Assembly: GCF_003576645.1 (NCBI RefSeq)
Contig: NC_044930.1
Coordinates: 22,590,182-22,654,181, forward strand
From: Ipomoea triloba
Lineage: Eukaryota > Streptophyta > Magnoliopsida > Solanales > Convolvulaceae
Direction of reading: 5' to 3'
DNA length: 64,000 nucleotides
Below are positions 34,144 through 45,383 of this stretch, piece by piece; position 1 is the first letter of the stretch, and each line of letters starts with the position of its first letter. The notes under the pieces were generated by a model. It saw nothing but the letters and a program-made list of their open reading frames with translations, had not been told where the DNA came from and did not search any database. A program made the position numbers and the translations under genes.

Positions 34144-35183
34144 GCACATCTAGTGGAGTTAGATTCATTTTTTTTTTTGGATTTTTCCCAAAAGTATCCC
34201 TCCAACCGACAGCCAAAAAACTAACCTCTGTCCCAACGATCAACAAGGCATGTACATCACAAGACATCACATCTAGTGGATAGATTCATTATATGTTGGG
34301 ATTATAAAACTTCTTTCACCCACCCAACAACTCAGCAATGCGTGTCAGCTATTTTTTTTAACGTAATAATTCAAACCAAGCCAATATGATTATGTTCATT
34401 CTTCTCTAGAAGGAAATGATCGAAGAACATTACCAGTTTGAAACTTAGATCTTGTAACTCTTTGTTATAAACTCAAAATTTTTCTAAGATGTTGAATTTA
34501 GAGTTTTTATACATTTCAGCATGTGAGAAATTGGGGGAGATTTACCCATCAATTGAAAATCTTAAGAAACTTGTTGAGTTGTATTTGGATGGATGTAGTA
34601 ACCTTGACAAGCTTCTTAGCTTTGACCAAATTTCATCTCTCGAAAATCTTAATAGTTAAAATCGCTTAAAATTACAAAAATTCTCAGAAGTCAAGGCAAT
34701 TGCACCACATCTAATACAGTTAGATTTAATATATGTTGGGATTATAGAACATTCCTTATCCCATCAACAACTTGGCAATACATGCCAATTTTTATTTTTT
34801 ATTTTTTGGAATTTAGATCAATCTGATTATTATCGTTCTTTTCTTGTAGGAAGTGAAGAATGTTACCAATTTGAATCTTAGCTATTGTATCTCTTTGTGA
34901 GAAACTTCAAAATTTTCAAAGATGACAAAGTTGGAGAATTTACTCATTTCAGCGTGTGAGGAATTGAAAGAGATCCATCCATTAGTTGAAAACCATACGA
35001 ACTTGTTGAATTGGATTTGGATAGATGTAGTAACCTTGAGAAGCTTCCCATCTTTAACCTAGTTTCATCTCTCAAATATCCCAGTCTCAAGAATTGCATA
35101 AAATTAAAAAACTTTTTAAAAATCAAGACAAGTACACCACATATAGTGGGCTTGGATTCAGTATATGCTGGTATTATAGAACC

Positions 35184-35405
35184 TCCCTAATTTGGTATCT
35201 GAGTCAGCCACATGCTAAAGGTCATGCGTTTGAATCTCCACGTCACCCGATAAAAGAAACTATGGTCCACGTGTTGCTTGAAGCCCATCAAAAGTAATCG
35301 GCTCGCACATGTAAAGGGACATGTTGAGCATATAATATATAAACATAAATGTGTAGTCCAACTATCAGCTTAAGCTTTTAGTTTAGATGGAACACATGTT
35401 TCAAT
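35184..35405 (+). mobile_element. Miniature LTR (TRIM/SMART) element, 5' LTR missing
   Basis: TGGTATCTGAGTC near 35189 is a primer-binding-site variant. It is followed by gccacatgctaaaggtcatg and by a purine tract gtaaaggga next to an LTR (tgttgagcatataatatata ... acacatgtttcaa) at 35330-35405. The LTR matches the element at 11.2 kb on the other strand. It interrupts LRR unit 3. Confidence 0.6.
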
Positions 35406-37127
35406 TACCTAGAACTTAGATATTGCAACTCTTTGTTAGAAACTTCAAATTTTGCTAAGATGCCGAATTTGAAGTATTTATAAATATCAGAGTGTGAGAA
35501 GTTGACTGAGATCCACGCACCCATCTATTGGAAATCTTACGAAACCTGTGAAATTGTATTTGATTGAATGTAGTAACCCTAATAAGCTTCCCAACTTCAA
35601 TCAACTTTCATCTCTCGAGAATTTTTCTTCACAATTGTAGAAAATTACAATATTTTTCATACATAAAGGCAAGTAGTACATATCTAGTGGATTTCAATGA
35701 AATACTCTTTATAAGTTGGTATTATAGATCGCGTTTCCCTCATTGATGCAACAACTCGGGTCTTTCTGTTGCTTTTTATTATTTTTTTTTTGAGTTTAAG
35801 AGTTAAGAGCAATCTAATTATTCTCATTCCGCTCTTTTTGGAAATGAAGAACATTACTCATTTGAAACTTAGATCTTGCAGCTCTTTGTTAAAAACTCCA
35901 AACTTTGCTAATTTAATATGTCAAGTTTGGAGTATTTATACATTTCATAGTGTGAGAAATTGAAAGAGATCCACCTATCTGTTAGAAATCTTATGAAACT
36001 TGTTGAGTTGGATCAAATTTGAATGAATCTTTTGACCTTGAGAAGCTTTCTAGCTTTAACAAAGTTTCATCTCTCAAATATATTATCGGTCTCAAAAAAT
36101 TGCATAAAATTACAAATCATTTCAGAAATCAAGACAAGTACATCAAATATAGTTGAGTTGGATTCATTATATGTAGGGATTATAGAATTTCTCTCATTGG
36201 CGCTACAACTCGTTAATATGTGTTAGCTATTTTTTTTTTAAAGTTTTTGTTTATTTATTTAAGAGTTCACATCTATTTGAATATTCTCATTATTCTCTTA
36301 CGGGAAATGAAGAACATTAACCATATGAAACTTAGATCTTGCAGCTCTTTGTTAGAAACTCTAATTTTTTCAAAGATGTCTTATTTGAAGTATTTATACA
36401 TTTCAACATGTGAGAAATTGAAAGAGATCCACCCATCTATTGGAAATCTTACCAAACTTGCTAAATTTGATTGGATGGATGTAATAACCTTGAGAAGCTT
36501 CACAGTTTTAACAGTTTCATCTTTCAAGAATCTCAAACTTCAAAATTGCAAAAAAAAATTACAAAATTTTTAAAATCAAGACATGCAAGTACATCACATC
36601 TAGTGGAGTTGGATTGATTATATATATGTTGGGATTCTAATATCCTTATACTCCTCTTGTAGGAAATGAATAACATTAACCATCTTGAACTTAGATATCT
36701 TGCATCTCTTTGTTAGAAACTCTAAATTTGCTAAGATGTTGTATTTGAAGTATTTATACATTTCAGCATTTGAGAAATTGAAAGAGATCAACACATATGT
36801 TGAAAATCTTAATTACCATTGCTAAATTTGATTTGAATGGATGTAGTAAACTTGAGAAGCTTCCCAACTTTAACCAAGTTTCATCTCTCAAATATCTCAA
36901 TCTCAAGAATTGCATAATACAAGTTAATATATATATCTATTTACACAAAATGGTAGAGTAAACCTTTCATATCTACACAACCAACAAGCCTTCTCTCTTT
37001 ACATTTTAGACCATCCAAGTAAAGTGACTTTTTTTTTTAATGGATGAATGACCCAAAATTTGTTTGGTTTCCATTTTAGGCAATGGATTAGGGATAACCC
37101 AAAACTAGGTTGGTCTAGGACATGGCA

Positions 37128-37773
37128 CGCAAATTATGCCGTGGACCCAGGTCCACCTTGCAAGGTGGACCTCGGTCCAATACGATGCCGTTTCACTATA
37201 TTTTTTTTTTTAAAAAAAAATAAAAATTACTAAACATATAGCCCTGAAATGTGTGAATGTGGAGGTTTCAAATTGTGAATATGGAGTATAGAATTTGTGA
37301 ATGGAGAGTTATGAATGTGTGAATCTGTAGTAGAGTTAATAGAGTTCTAGCAGCTCTGAAATGTGTGAATGTGGAGGTTTCAAATTGTAAATATGGAGTA
37401 TAGAATTTGTGAATGTAGAGTTATGAATGTGTGAATCTGTAGTAGAGTTAACAGAGTTCTAGCAACTTGTAGCCCTGTAATGTGTGAATGTGGAGTTCTC
37501 AAGTTGTGAATATGGAGTATAGGACCTGTGAATATAGAGTTTTGAATGTGTGAATGCATAACAGTGGTAATATAGTTACTAAACATATAGCCATGTAATG
37601 TGTGAATGTGGAGTTCTCAAATTGTGAATGTGGAGTATAGGATCTGTGAATTTAGAGTTTGTGTTCTGTTGTGATGAGGAGCCATTAACGCCGTTAATTT
37701 TATTTTTTATTTTTTTTAAAAAAAAATTGTGAAACGACGTCGTATTGAACCCAGGTCCATGGCATAACTACTG
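37128..37773. mobile_element. 646-bp MITE with 9-bp target duplication
   Basis: Perfect flanking repeat gacatggca (37119-37127, 37774-37782). The left end cgcaaattatgccgtggacc, with palindrome ccaccttgcaaggtgg, faces the right end ggtccatggcataactactg. The interior repeats gtgaatgtggag and gtgaatatggag phrases. Related to the copies at 45.4 and 4.9 kb and, by its ends, to family A. Confidence 0.87.
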
Positions 37774-37843
37774 GACATGGCATCTATGGGCTTTTTTATT
37801 AGGTTGAAACTAGGAGCCCATCCCTAATAATCATAGAGATAGA

Positions 37844-38905
37844 GGCAAATTATTGTGTGGATCAATGGATCATGGTCCACATAGTTATGTGGATCATGAA
37901 TATAAGGTGCATTTCTAATATATTAAAATTACATTATTTTTGTACTGAATGTACATTATTTAATAGTATATATAAAATAATGTACTTTCAAATGTACTTT
38001 TTAAAAATATACTCCCTCAGTCCCGAATTATGTGTCTTAGTTACTTTTGGCACGCATTTTAAGGCAGTTAAAAGAAACTCTCCCTCTTTATGTTTTTACC
38101 CTCAAACGCCCTGACAACTTTGCAATTTCCCATCTCATTCTATGCATTTCTTCATCTTCCTCCAGTAAAGAATTTCTTTATCTCATCTCTACATTTCTTC
38201 ACCTCTGTTAATCTTTCTTCAATAAACAATTTATTTATCTTCACATAAAATACTGGTATTCTATATATACAAGAATAAGCAAACTGGAAACTGTAGAGGT
38301 CCGCGAGACATGAAAGTGGATAATCTCTTCGCATTCAAACATTCAACGAAGTTCCGTCGGCCGAAGAATTCGTCTCCCATATTGAACCGAAGAACGTTCC
38401 TACTAAGAACTTAATTTACTGCACTATCTTTAAAAAAATCCGAAAATGAACTCGCAACTTTTTTTTTTTTTTTTTTGGGAAAAAAGGTTTAAAAAAAAAA
38501 ACAAACAGACTGGGAACTGAAAATACAAGAATACGGCCGGATTGCTGCTTGCGTCGTCAAGTATAGTGAACAAATTTTCTTTGCAAGTCAGTATAGAAAA
38601 AAAAAATAGAGAGAGGGGGGAGAATAATGAAGAAAAGATAAGAAGATTAAAAATGGGTAAAGAGATGGGAGGAGGAAGATAAACACAACACTTCGTGATT
38701 CGTGAATATATATATATTTGATTTGATAGTATAACCCACTAATAAATACGGAGTACTTGCAAAGGGGCAAAGTGGGAGTAGTAAGAATATAATGATGTTT
38801 ATTTTTAGAAAGTGGACAATATTTTGGGACGGATTAAAAAGGAAAGTAAGACAGATAAAATGGGACGGAGGGAGTATTTTTTATTTATGGTTCATATAAT
38901 AATGA
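37844..38905. mobile_element. MITE family A copy split by a Stowaway-like element
   Basis: Left half ggcaaattattgtgtggatc, catagttatgtgg, ttgtactgaatgtacatta. Right half atttatggttcatataataa. The halves are separated by the 863-bp element at 38012. Confidence 0.7.
38012..38874. mobile_element. Stowaway-like (Tc1/mariner) element with TA duplication
   Basis: Starts CTCCCTCAGTCCC and ends GGGACGGAGGGAG, with TA directly repeated on both sides (38010-38011, 38875-38876). CTCCCTCCGTCCC ends and TA duplications define plant Stowaway/mariner elements. The 863-bp interior has no recognisable transposase. Confidence 0.85.
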
Positions 38906-39338
38906 TTATTGTGATAGATCCTTAGACCAACTAATTGTTATATCATGAAATAGGATCCATCATGAGTATTATGGACCTTGGTCTGGATTATGTACTTACA
39001 GTTAACATATTATGTGTTTTCAGTTAATACTTAATAGATTACATATGTTCAATTAACACATTATGTATATTCAGTTATAACTAAATGTACATAATTTGTT
39101 AACTTAAAGTATATATACCCCATAATATTTTAATTGTATGTATATAATTTTGACAAAGATTCACAATGCGCGTGGTGTACTTTGGTTACGATATACGGAG
39201 TAATTGACATTTGCCAATTTGGACATACATCCATCGTTTGAGCCCATCTTTTCATTTCATTGAGCAAGTGTGTAAGATGAGATGTGCGGTACAACTCTAT
39301 TTAGGATACCTACCATAAAAGTTAAAATGTTATTGTTA
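38906..39338. other. Intergenic DNA with a possible degenerate MITE
   Basis: Near 38936-39215 the left ctaattgttatatcatg and right acgatatacggagtaattga look weakly inverted, with 'cagttaacatatta' repeats between. Too degenerate to define borders. Confidence 0.35.
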
Positions 39339-39347
39339 GAAGATGAA

Positions 39348-39609
39348 GAGTTAATATCCGATTTGGTCTATTGACTATTATGATTTCACTATTTTGGTCA
39401 TTGATTTTCAAACTTGTTCAATTTCATCCCCAATTAATCAATTATACAGTTTTTATTCAAAATAGTCCTTAGTCCAAACCAAAATAGTCTTGATTATGAT
39501 CATTTTGATTAACAATGACATAGTTGAGAATGAAATTGATCAAGCTCGAAAGTCGATGACCAAAATGGTAAAATCTTAACAATCAAGGGACCAAATCAGG
39601 GATTAACTC
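39348..39609. mobile_element. 262-bp MITE with 9-bp target duplication
   Basis: Perfect direct repeat gaagatgaa (39339-39347, 39610-39618). Ends GAGTTAATATCCGATTTGGTC-like and its inverse gaccaaatcagggattaact. Same family as 22620-22876. Confidence 0.87.
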
Positions 39610-39813
39610 GAAGATGAAAATTTAAATGTTTTCAATAATATGGAAAAAACTATTAACTTCTCTAATGGTAGCTTTTGTGTTAAAAGATTTGCGAATCAAG
39701 CTGCCAATTTTATTAACTCAAGAACGTGTTTTTAAGTCAAGTCATATGGAATGATTTTTCGTTCATTTTCTTTCTCTTTTTAATGTTTGTCCATTGTCCC
39801 ATGATTTAATGAA

Positions 39814-40212
39814 GAGTTAATTCCATTTTTGATCCTAGATTTATATGTGACATTTCATTTTTAGTCTTTTTTTATTAGAATATCCACTTTTGGTCCTAGT
39901 ATTATTGTGACATGACCAGTTTTGGTCATCCATCAACAAAATCGTTGAAATGTTGTTAAATACAATGATATTTAGATCTTTTTTATACAAAGTAGGTAGA
40001 CCCACTATATTTTTTATGTTTATTTTTTGAAAAAATCCATAATTGAAGATCGGAATGTCCTTGTACTTAACGAAATTTAAACTATTTTGTTGATAGAGGA
40101 CTAAAAATGATTACGTCACAATAATACTATGACCAAAAGTGGATGTTCGGATAAAAAAGGACTAAAAGTGGATTGCCACCTATAATTCTAGAGCTAAAAA
40201 TGGAATTAACTC
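39814..40212. mobile_element. 399-bp MITE with 10-bp target duplication
   Basis: Ends GAGTTAATTCCATTTTTG and its inverse aaaaatggaattaactc; the flanking repeat atttaatgaa is at 39804-39813 and 40213-40222. Inverted internal phrases ttggtcctagtattattgtg and cacaataatactatgaccaa. Size and duplication fit a MULE-type MITE. Confidence 0.87.
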
Positions 40213-40549
40213 ATTTAATGAATTAATATTATTCTATTAAAAAAAGTGTTAAGTAATTATGATTACAAAGGTTTAGTAAAATTAGTTTTTGAATAAAGTA
40301 ATATAGATAAAATTAAAACTACAAAAATCAGTATCCTTATGTATATTTATTTAGTTTAATTTTAGCAATGAAGGGATGGATGGTTCATTAATAAATTGGT
40401 ATGTTTTACATTATATTTTAAATAAAAAACTATTAATTTAACAAAGTTTATTTTTTTAGTTTTTATACAATTTTTAATTAATTATTAGTGTGCAAATATA
40501 AAATGATGAAAAAAATACTCACAATATATTTTACTCTTTTTTTAATACT
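40213..40549. other. AT-rich intergenic DNA
   Basis: Includes a stretch near 40250-40390 resembling 33355-33490 (attatgattacaaag, tttagcaatgaagggatg), so part of the LRR-array leader is duplicated here. No gene is seen. Confidence 0.5.
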
Positions 40550-40672
40550 TTCTCAACCTATTGTCTATTGAAGCACAAAAAGTCAATCTCACCTCCATTA
40601 AGGCTCAAACTCATGACTTCTTGTATAAGAGAGGTCACTACATGCCATCTAAGCACAAAGCACTTGACATAT
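40550..40672 (-). repeat. SINE copy
   Basis: On the minus strand: gtgctttgtgcttagatggc, gagtttgagccttaatgg (box B), ctttttgtgcttcaatagac, aggttgagaaagta. Same organisation as 34019-34143. Confidence 0.65.
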
Positions 40673-40701
40673 TTTTCTCTTTAAAACAAAGTAATGTTAT
40701 C

Positions 40702-41599
40702 GGGGGTGTTTGGTTATTGGCTTATCAGCAAAAAATTAGCTGATTTGACCAAGAATAGCTTATTGACCAGTCAAATAAGCTGTTTTTGGGTGTTTGGTAA
40801 ATGGCTTATTGCCATGGCTGATGGGTCCAATAAGCCAAAATACAAAACGTTGGTGTTGGTAGCGTTTCTCATCAGCTGCTTGAAATTTATTTGTAAAATG
40901 ACACTTCAACCCATGTAAATCCCTAAGCAGATTCACAAGATGGACTTCCTTCTCACTACCAGAATGAAATATGCACGATCAGTGAAGATCAAGAGGGAAA
41001 GGATGTCGTCAAGTTCAAGGTTCGCTGTTCAAAGTACCTGTATTGTGTGTGTTTTACTTGGAGAAAGCAGACAAACTGAAGCAATCTCTTCCTTTAGGTT
41101 TGAGTGTTCAAGATCTGTAAAGGGGCTTCTTCATTAGTAATATTACTTTTGAGTAGAAATTGTTCACAATCAATTAAACTATTGAAATTGACTAACCGAT
41201 TCATATTCATCTTCACTGTCATCGGACTCGCCATTTTTTCTTGTCTCTCGCCTGTGATTCTTGCCTCTTATTCATTGTTCCTGTTTTCCTTTTCGTGTCT
41301 GATTTGCTGTAGAAGAAATAGGTGGAAGAAATGGGTAGGGATTTGGTGGAGAAGAAAACAAGAAATGGGTAGGGGCTGGATTGGGTTTAGAATTTCCTTT
41401 TCGCTTCTGATTTGCTGTAGAAGAAATGGGTGGAAGAAATGGATAGGGATTTGGTGTAGAAGAAAAGAAGAAATGAGTAGGGGCTGGATTGGGTTTAGAA
41501 ATGGGCTGTGGGTTTGGGTGAAATGGCCATCATAATAATAATAATAATAATATTAATATTAATAATAAGTGCGTGACAGGTTTAAGCTTATTTAATAAT

Positions 41600-41641
<42 letters not shown>

Positions 41642-41859
41642 TTGTAATTATAACTAAAGAATTAAGAAATTAACACAATGTCCTTATAGGTCATTTTACA
41701 TCCAATCAGCTAAAAGTAAAGAGCTAATTTACCAAACACTTTTTTATAATCAGTTGATACAATCAGCTGGTCAAATCAGTTAACAAAATCAGCTATCAGT
41801 TATCAGTTAACCTAACCAGCTACCAGCTATCAGCTATAAGCTGATTGCCAAACACCCCC
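40702..41859. mobile_element. 1.16-kb TIR element containing (TAA)n
   Basis: Ends GGGGGTGTTTGG and CCAAACACCCCC are perfect inverses; further in, ttattggcttatcagc and gctatcagctataagctg pair loosely. GGGGGTGTTTGG ends are seen in several plant DNA-transposon MITEs. The interior has open frames without known domains and (TAA)n runs at 41528-41570 and 41598-41640. Target duplication not clear. Confidence 0.6.
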
Positions 41860-42054
41860 ATTATTCTGAAAATATTTTAAAAGCAACTAACTAGAAATTT
41901 GAGATAACTTTTTATGTGTGTTAGACTTAAGCAGGAAGACAAATAATGATTTCAGTAATGAAGAGATAAAATGATGCCAGTTTTGTAAAATAATATGACT
42001 AGTAGTGAAAAGAATTTAAAAATTGAAACTTATTCAGTGAAGCGCTACAAGGCG
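41860..42054. other. Intergenic DNA
   Basis: Nothing recognised. Confidence 0.4.
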
Positions 42055-42285
42055 TAGCGTGAGTAAGAGCCTACTTTAAACTGTTAAATATGTACAAAAT
42101 TAAGTTGATAGTTTATTTATTAGTGTGAGTAAGAGGTTACTTTAAACTCTTCTATATTTACTAAATAAAGTTGATATATAGTTTATTTATTAGTGTAAGA
42201 GATTAAGAGGTTACTTTAAACTCTTCTATATTTACTAAATTAACTTAATAGTTTATTTATTAGTGTAAGTAAAAGTCAAGATAAA
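42055..42285. repeat. Three tandem units of about 66-70 bp
   Basis: The unit gtgagtaagaggttacttta ... gtttatttattagt begins near 42059, 42125 and 42194, with decreasing identity at the edges. Confidence 0.75.
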
Positions 42286-42825
42286 CAATCAAGGAAGCGA
42301 TAATCAACCAAGACCTTGAGGCACAAGGTCGACCATGAGGCGTGAGGTCGGCGCGAGCACCACGGCCAACCACAAGGCATGAGGCTGAGTTTAGCACCAC
42401 AGTCGACTTCAAGGTCGACTAAGGAGGAAAACCAAGAACTTAGCACATGGGCCACCTTTGATTTATTCTTAAGAGGAACACCATGTAAGGAGTCAATGAG
42501 CTAAGCCCAAGGGCCTTAGTGGTGGCAAGGAGATACTTAAGTTAACCACAATATATGAAAACAACAAGCACGAGCAAAACAAGAGGGGTGAATGCAAATC
42601 TCCGTACTTGGGGGCCAATTGGCCTCGGCAATACCCTAGGCCGCACCGAGCAACCGGCCAACCTCATTAGGGGCCCAAGAACAATATCAAAGGGGTCACC
42701 TAAGAAAAAATGATGGCGCTAAGGGCCGAGGAGGCAAATGATCGACCAAAGCCCCATGCTTAGGAACTAATCGGCCTCGACAAAACTCAAATCACTATCA
42801 ACCACAAACTTCCACCGCTATTATC
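42286..42825. repeat. GC-richer repeat, possibly LTR remnant
   Basis: Repeated 'aggtcgac', 'gaggcgtgaggtcg' and 'ggccgagg' words unlike the neighbours. Part of it (accggccaacctcattaggg at about 42653) recurs at about 45833, so it belongs to a duplicated segment. No coding sequence is recognised. Confidence 0.4.
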
Positions 42826-43373
42826 TATTTCTTTGTTATTGATTTAATTAATTGTGGCCACCTGATTAATTTATTCCATCATACTTAACTATTTGACTAT
42901 AAACTCAAATCACTATCAACCACAAACTTCCACCGCTCATACTAGCTTAAAACATTGGATGATTGCCCACAGTTCTTCCTCTGCAACACCACATACTTCA
43001 ATAGAATTAATTTTGAATTTATTCTTTTGATTATCACTCATTTTCAATTTTAGTCATTGATTTTTAAAGCTATCAAATTTAGTCATAGAGTATTGAACAT
43101 TTTTCAATTGTAATCTATTGTAAGCTTTTTCCTATGTGAACGATTAACATTGAGGGTAAAATTAGAAAATCATGACTATCCACAAACTATTAGAGTAAAT
43201 CTTGTTCCTTTTGTAGAATCTTAAAATCCAATAAAAAAAACCTCTTCGTAACCTGCTGAATCAAATTGGTTTTCATACAATTGAATGCAAGAATGCTAAG
43301 AAATTAGGACTATTGTAAACTATGCCATTGCATTCAAGTAAGCCATCAGGAGAGGGATCTTCTTCTTTGAGAG
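42826..43373. repeat. Segmental duplication, copy 1 (partner 46068-46661)
   Basis: Long colinear match: ggccacctgattaatttatt / ggccacccagattaattt, ccaccgctcatactagctta / ccaccgcccatactaactta, cttcctctgcaacaccacat / cttcctccgcaacaccacat, attaacattgagggtaaaat in both. Diverged and non-coding. A 30-bp stretch is doubled in the second copy near 46435-46465. Confidence 0.8.
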
Positions 43374-43399
43374 GTTATGCTTGAAAACACTCCCAAAGA

Positions 43400-43763
43400 A
43401 AATTACACATTCATATTAGTTAAAAGTTATGTTTCCAAAGATTTTAAGATTAATACTTATTTTCTAATTTTTAAATATTTGCTTTTTCATAGGCTTCTGT
43501 AAATCCATTTCTAATAATTTGACCAACATTCGTAAACGTCATTGTTGCTTTGGCCGAGTGGTTAAGGCGTGTGCCTGCTAAGTACATGGGGTTTCCCCGC
43601 GAGAGTTCGAATCTCTCAGGCGACGAGTATTCTTCCTCACATGACCGAAATGGTTTGCGTATTTTACGCATAAACACGGTAGTTAATGACATCTTGATAA
43701 GTATTATAGTGGTTATATTTTACGCATAAACACGGTAGTTAATGACATTTTGATGAGTATTAT
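43400..43763 (+). repeat. Duplicated tRNA-Ser module, copy 2
   Basis: Upstream aaattacacattcatat, gttatgtttccaaagatttt, gaccaacattcgtaaacgtc; downstream gaccgaaat, ttttacgcataaacacgg, gttaatgacat. The downstream block of about 57 bp is itself tandemly repeated (43652 and 43709). Copies: 5215-5539 (inverted) and 63030-63358. Confidence 0.85.
43544..43625 (+). tRNA. tRNA-Ser(GCU)
   Basis: 82 nt fold as a class II tRNA: 7-bp acceptor stem (GTTGCTT with AGGCGAC, one extra G-U pair compared with the other copies), D arm, anticodon loop CTGCTAA with anticodon GCT, long variable arm with a GGGG/CCCC stem, T arm GAGAGTTCGAATCTCTC, discriminator G. CCA is not encoded, as usual in nuclear genes. No intron. 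Flanks of about 145 bp upstream and 130 bp downstream are shared with 63.1 kb and, more weakly, 5.3 kb. Confidence 0.93.
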
Positions 43764-43837
43764 ATCTATCATTGTAATAAGACCCAATAAAGTTAGGGCT
43801 TTAATGAGAAGAAAAAATCTTGGTGGTAAATTTTACT

Positions 43838-44830
43838 TAAATGAATGGTTCATATTGTTTTTTCTATCTACATCTACAATCTTGGGCTCTAACGGGAAGA
43901 AAAAAATGTTGGTGGTAATTTTTACCAATCATTATTGCATGAGTCATGGTCCACACAGCTGTGTGGACCATGGTTTATGCAATAATTTGCCAATATTTAC
44001 TTAAATGAATGGTTCATATTGTTTTTTCTATCTACATCTACAATCTTGGGCTCTAACGGGAAGAAAAAAATGTTGGTGGTAATTTTTACCAATCATTATT
44101 GCATGAGTCATGGTCCACACAGCTGTGTGGACCATGGTTTATGCAATAATTTGCCAATATTTNTCTACAATCTTGGGCTCTAACGGGAAGAAAAAAATGT
44201 TGGTGGTAATTTTTACCAATCATTATTGCATGAGTCATGGTCCACACAGCTGTGTGGACCAAAAATAAAAAGTACATTATTTTTGTACTGAAGATACATT
44301 ATTTTTATACTGTAGATACATTATTTTAGCGTACATTATTTTAGGGTACGTTATTTTTGTACTAAAGGTACATTATTTGATATATGTTGTCAAATAATGT
44401 ACTTACAGTACAAAAATAATGTACTTTTTATTTTTGGTCCACAGAGCTGTGTGGACCATGGTTTATGCAATAATTTGCCAATATTTNATTGTTTTTTCTA
44501 TCTACATCTACAATCTTGGGCTCTAACGGGAAGAAAAAAATGTTGGTGGTAATTTTTACCAATCATTATTGCATGAGTCATGGTCCACACAGCTGTGTGG
44601 ACCAAAAATAAAAAGTACATTATTTTTGTACTGAAGATACATTATTTTTATACTGTAGATACATTATTTTAGCGTACATTATTTTAGGGTACGTTATTTT
44701 TGTACTAAAGGTACATTATTTGATATATGTTGTCAAATAATGTACTTACAGTACAAAAATAATGTACTTTTTATTTTTGGTCCACAGAGCTGTGTGGACC
44801 ATGGTTTATGCAATAATTTGCCAATATTTA
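43838..44830. repeat. Four-fold repeat of a MITE family A insertion, with two Ns
   Basis: The unit atggttcatattg ... aatttgccaatattt occurs near 43838, 43998, 44164 and 44488. Ns stand at 44163 and 44487, exactly between units. Units 1 and 2 carry only the terminal parts of the MITE around a single palindrome. Units 3 and 4 carry the full element of about 250 bp (44217-44475, 44570-44823). The N joints suggest stitched assembly pieces or haplotypes. Confidence 0.85.
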
Positions 44831-45383
44831 CTTAAATGAATGGTTCATATTGTGTTAATTTTAGTAATTTTTTATGATTTACCTTCTTTACCCTCTATTA
44901 TATTATTTTCTCCCCTTAAATAGCCAACATTCCGTTAGTATAAATTTTAGTAACGGAATATTTCGTTAACTTTTAACTTACCCATTAATTTTTATAAAAA
45001 AAATGTATTAGGTTCGAATCTCATCCTGATCTGAGTTGACATAATTGTTAAATATATACTATGAATATGTTAGAGTATATTATTGAAAAGTAAGTACCCA
45101 CTCTATTACTCTTATTAAATTATTAAATAAATTAGTAGCTACAACAACAAAAATAATGCATATGCATTTAAAAATTAATTATTAAAAATTTAAAAAGAGA
45201 TATAATTTCATTAGTTATATTGTCTCTATTTTCTACATTATCAAAAAATTAAAAAAGATATATAATTTCATTAGTTATATTGTCTTTAGTTTATAGAATT
45301 AATACTAGCCAAGATCCCTTGAGTATAGTGGTTTTGCCATCTATTGTCCTAAACTTTCAAATCAACCCTCCGTCATATGCTAT
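44831..45383. other. AT-rich intergenic DNA
   Basis: A 45-bp phrase, agatataatttcattagtta, is repeated near 45196 and 45260. No gene seen. Confidence 0.4.

Larger units (their letters stand above)
33481..36920 (+). pseudogene. Decaying tandem array of LRR exons, TIR-NBS-LRR type
   Basis: At least seven diverged copies of one unit, starting near 33697, 34411, 34850, 35404, 35841, 36304 and 36663. Each starts after a ttgtag-like acceptor with gaaatgaagaacatta and encodes the pattern of plant TNL resistance-gene LRR exons: LRSCSSLLETL, FSKMPNLEYLY, SKCENLKEIH, SIKNLTEFAKLDLDGCSN, IEKFSSFKQ, then LVDLDSLYLGIIELPSLTQ. Each unit closes with a gttagctattttt-like donor and a short T-rich intron. Frameshifts and stops break every unit. 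No TIR or NB-ARC part lies upstream in the window. Units 1 and 3 are further split by a SINE and a miniature LTR element. Not a working receptor gene. Confidence 0.8.

Noticed and set aside
40940..41535. Frames inside the 40.7-kb TIR element
   Set aside because: No transposase or other domain is recognised; the frames include repeated agaagaaatgggt phrases, not conserved protein.
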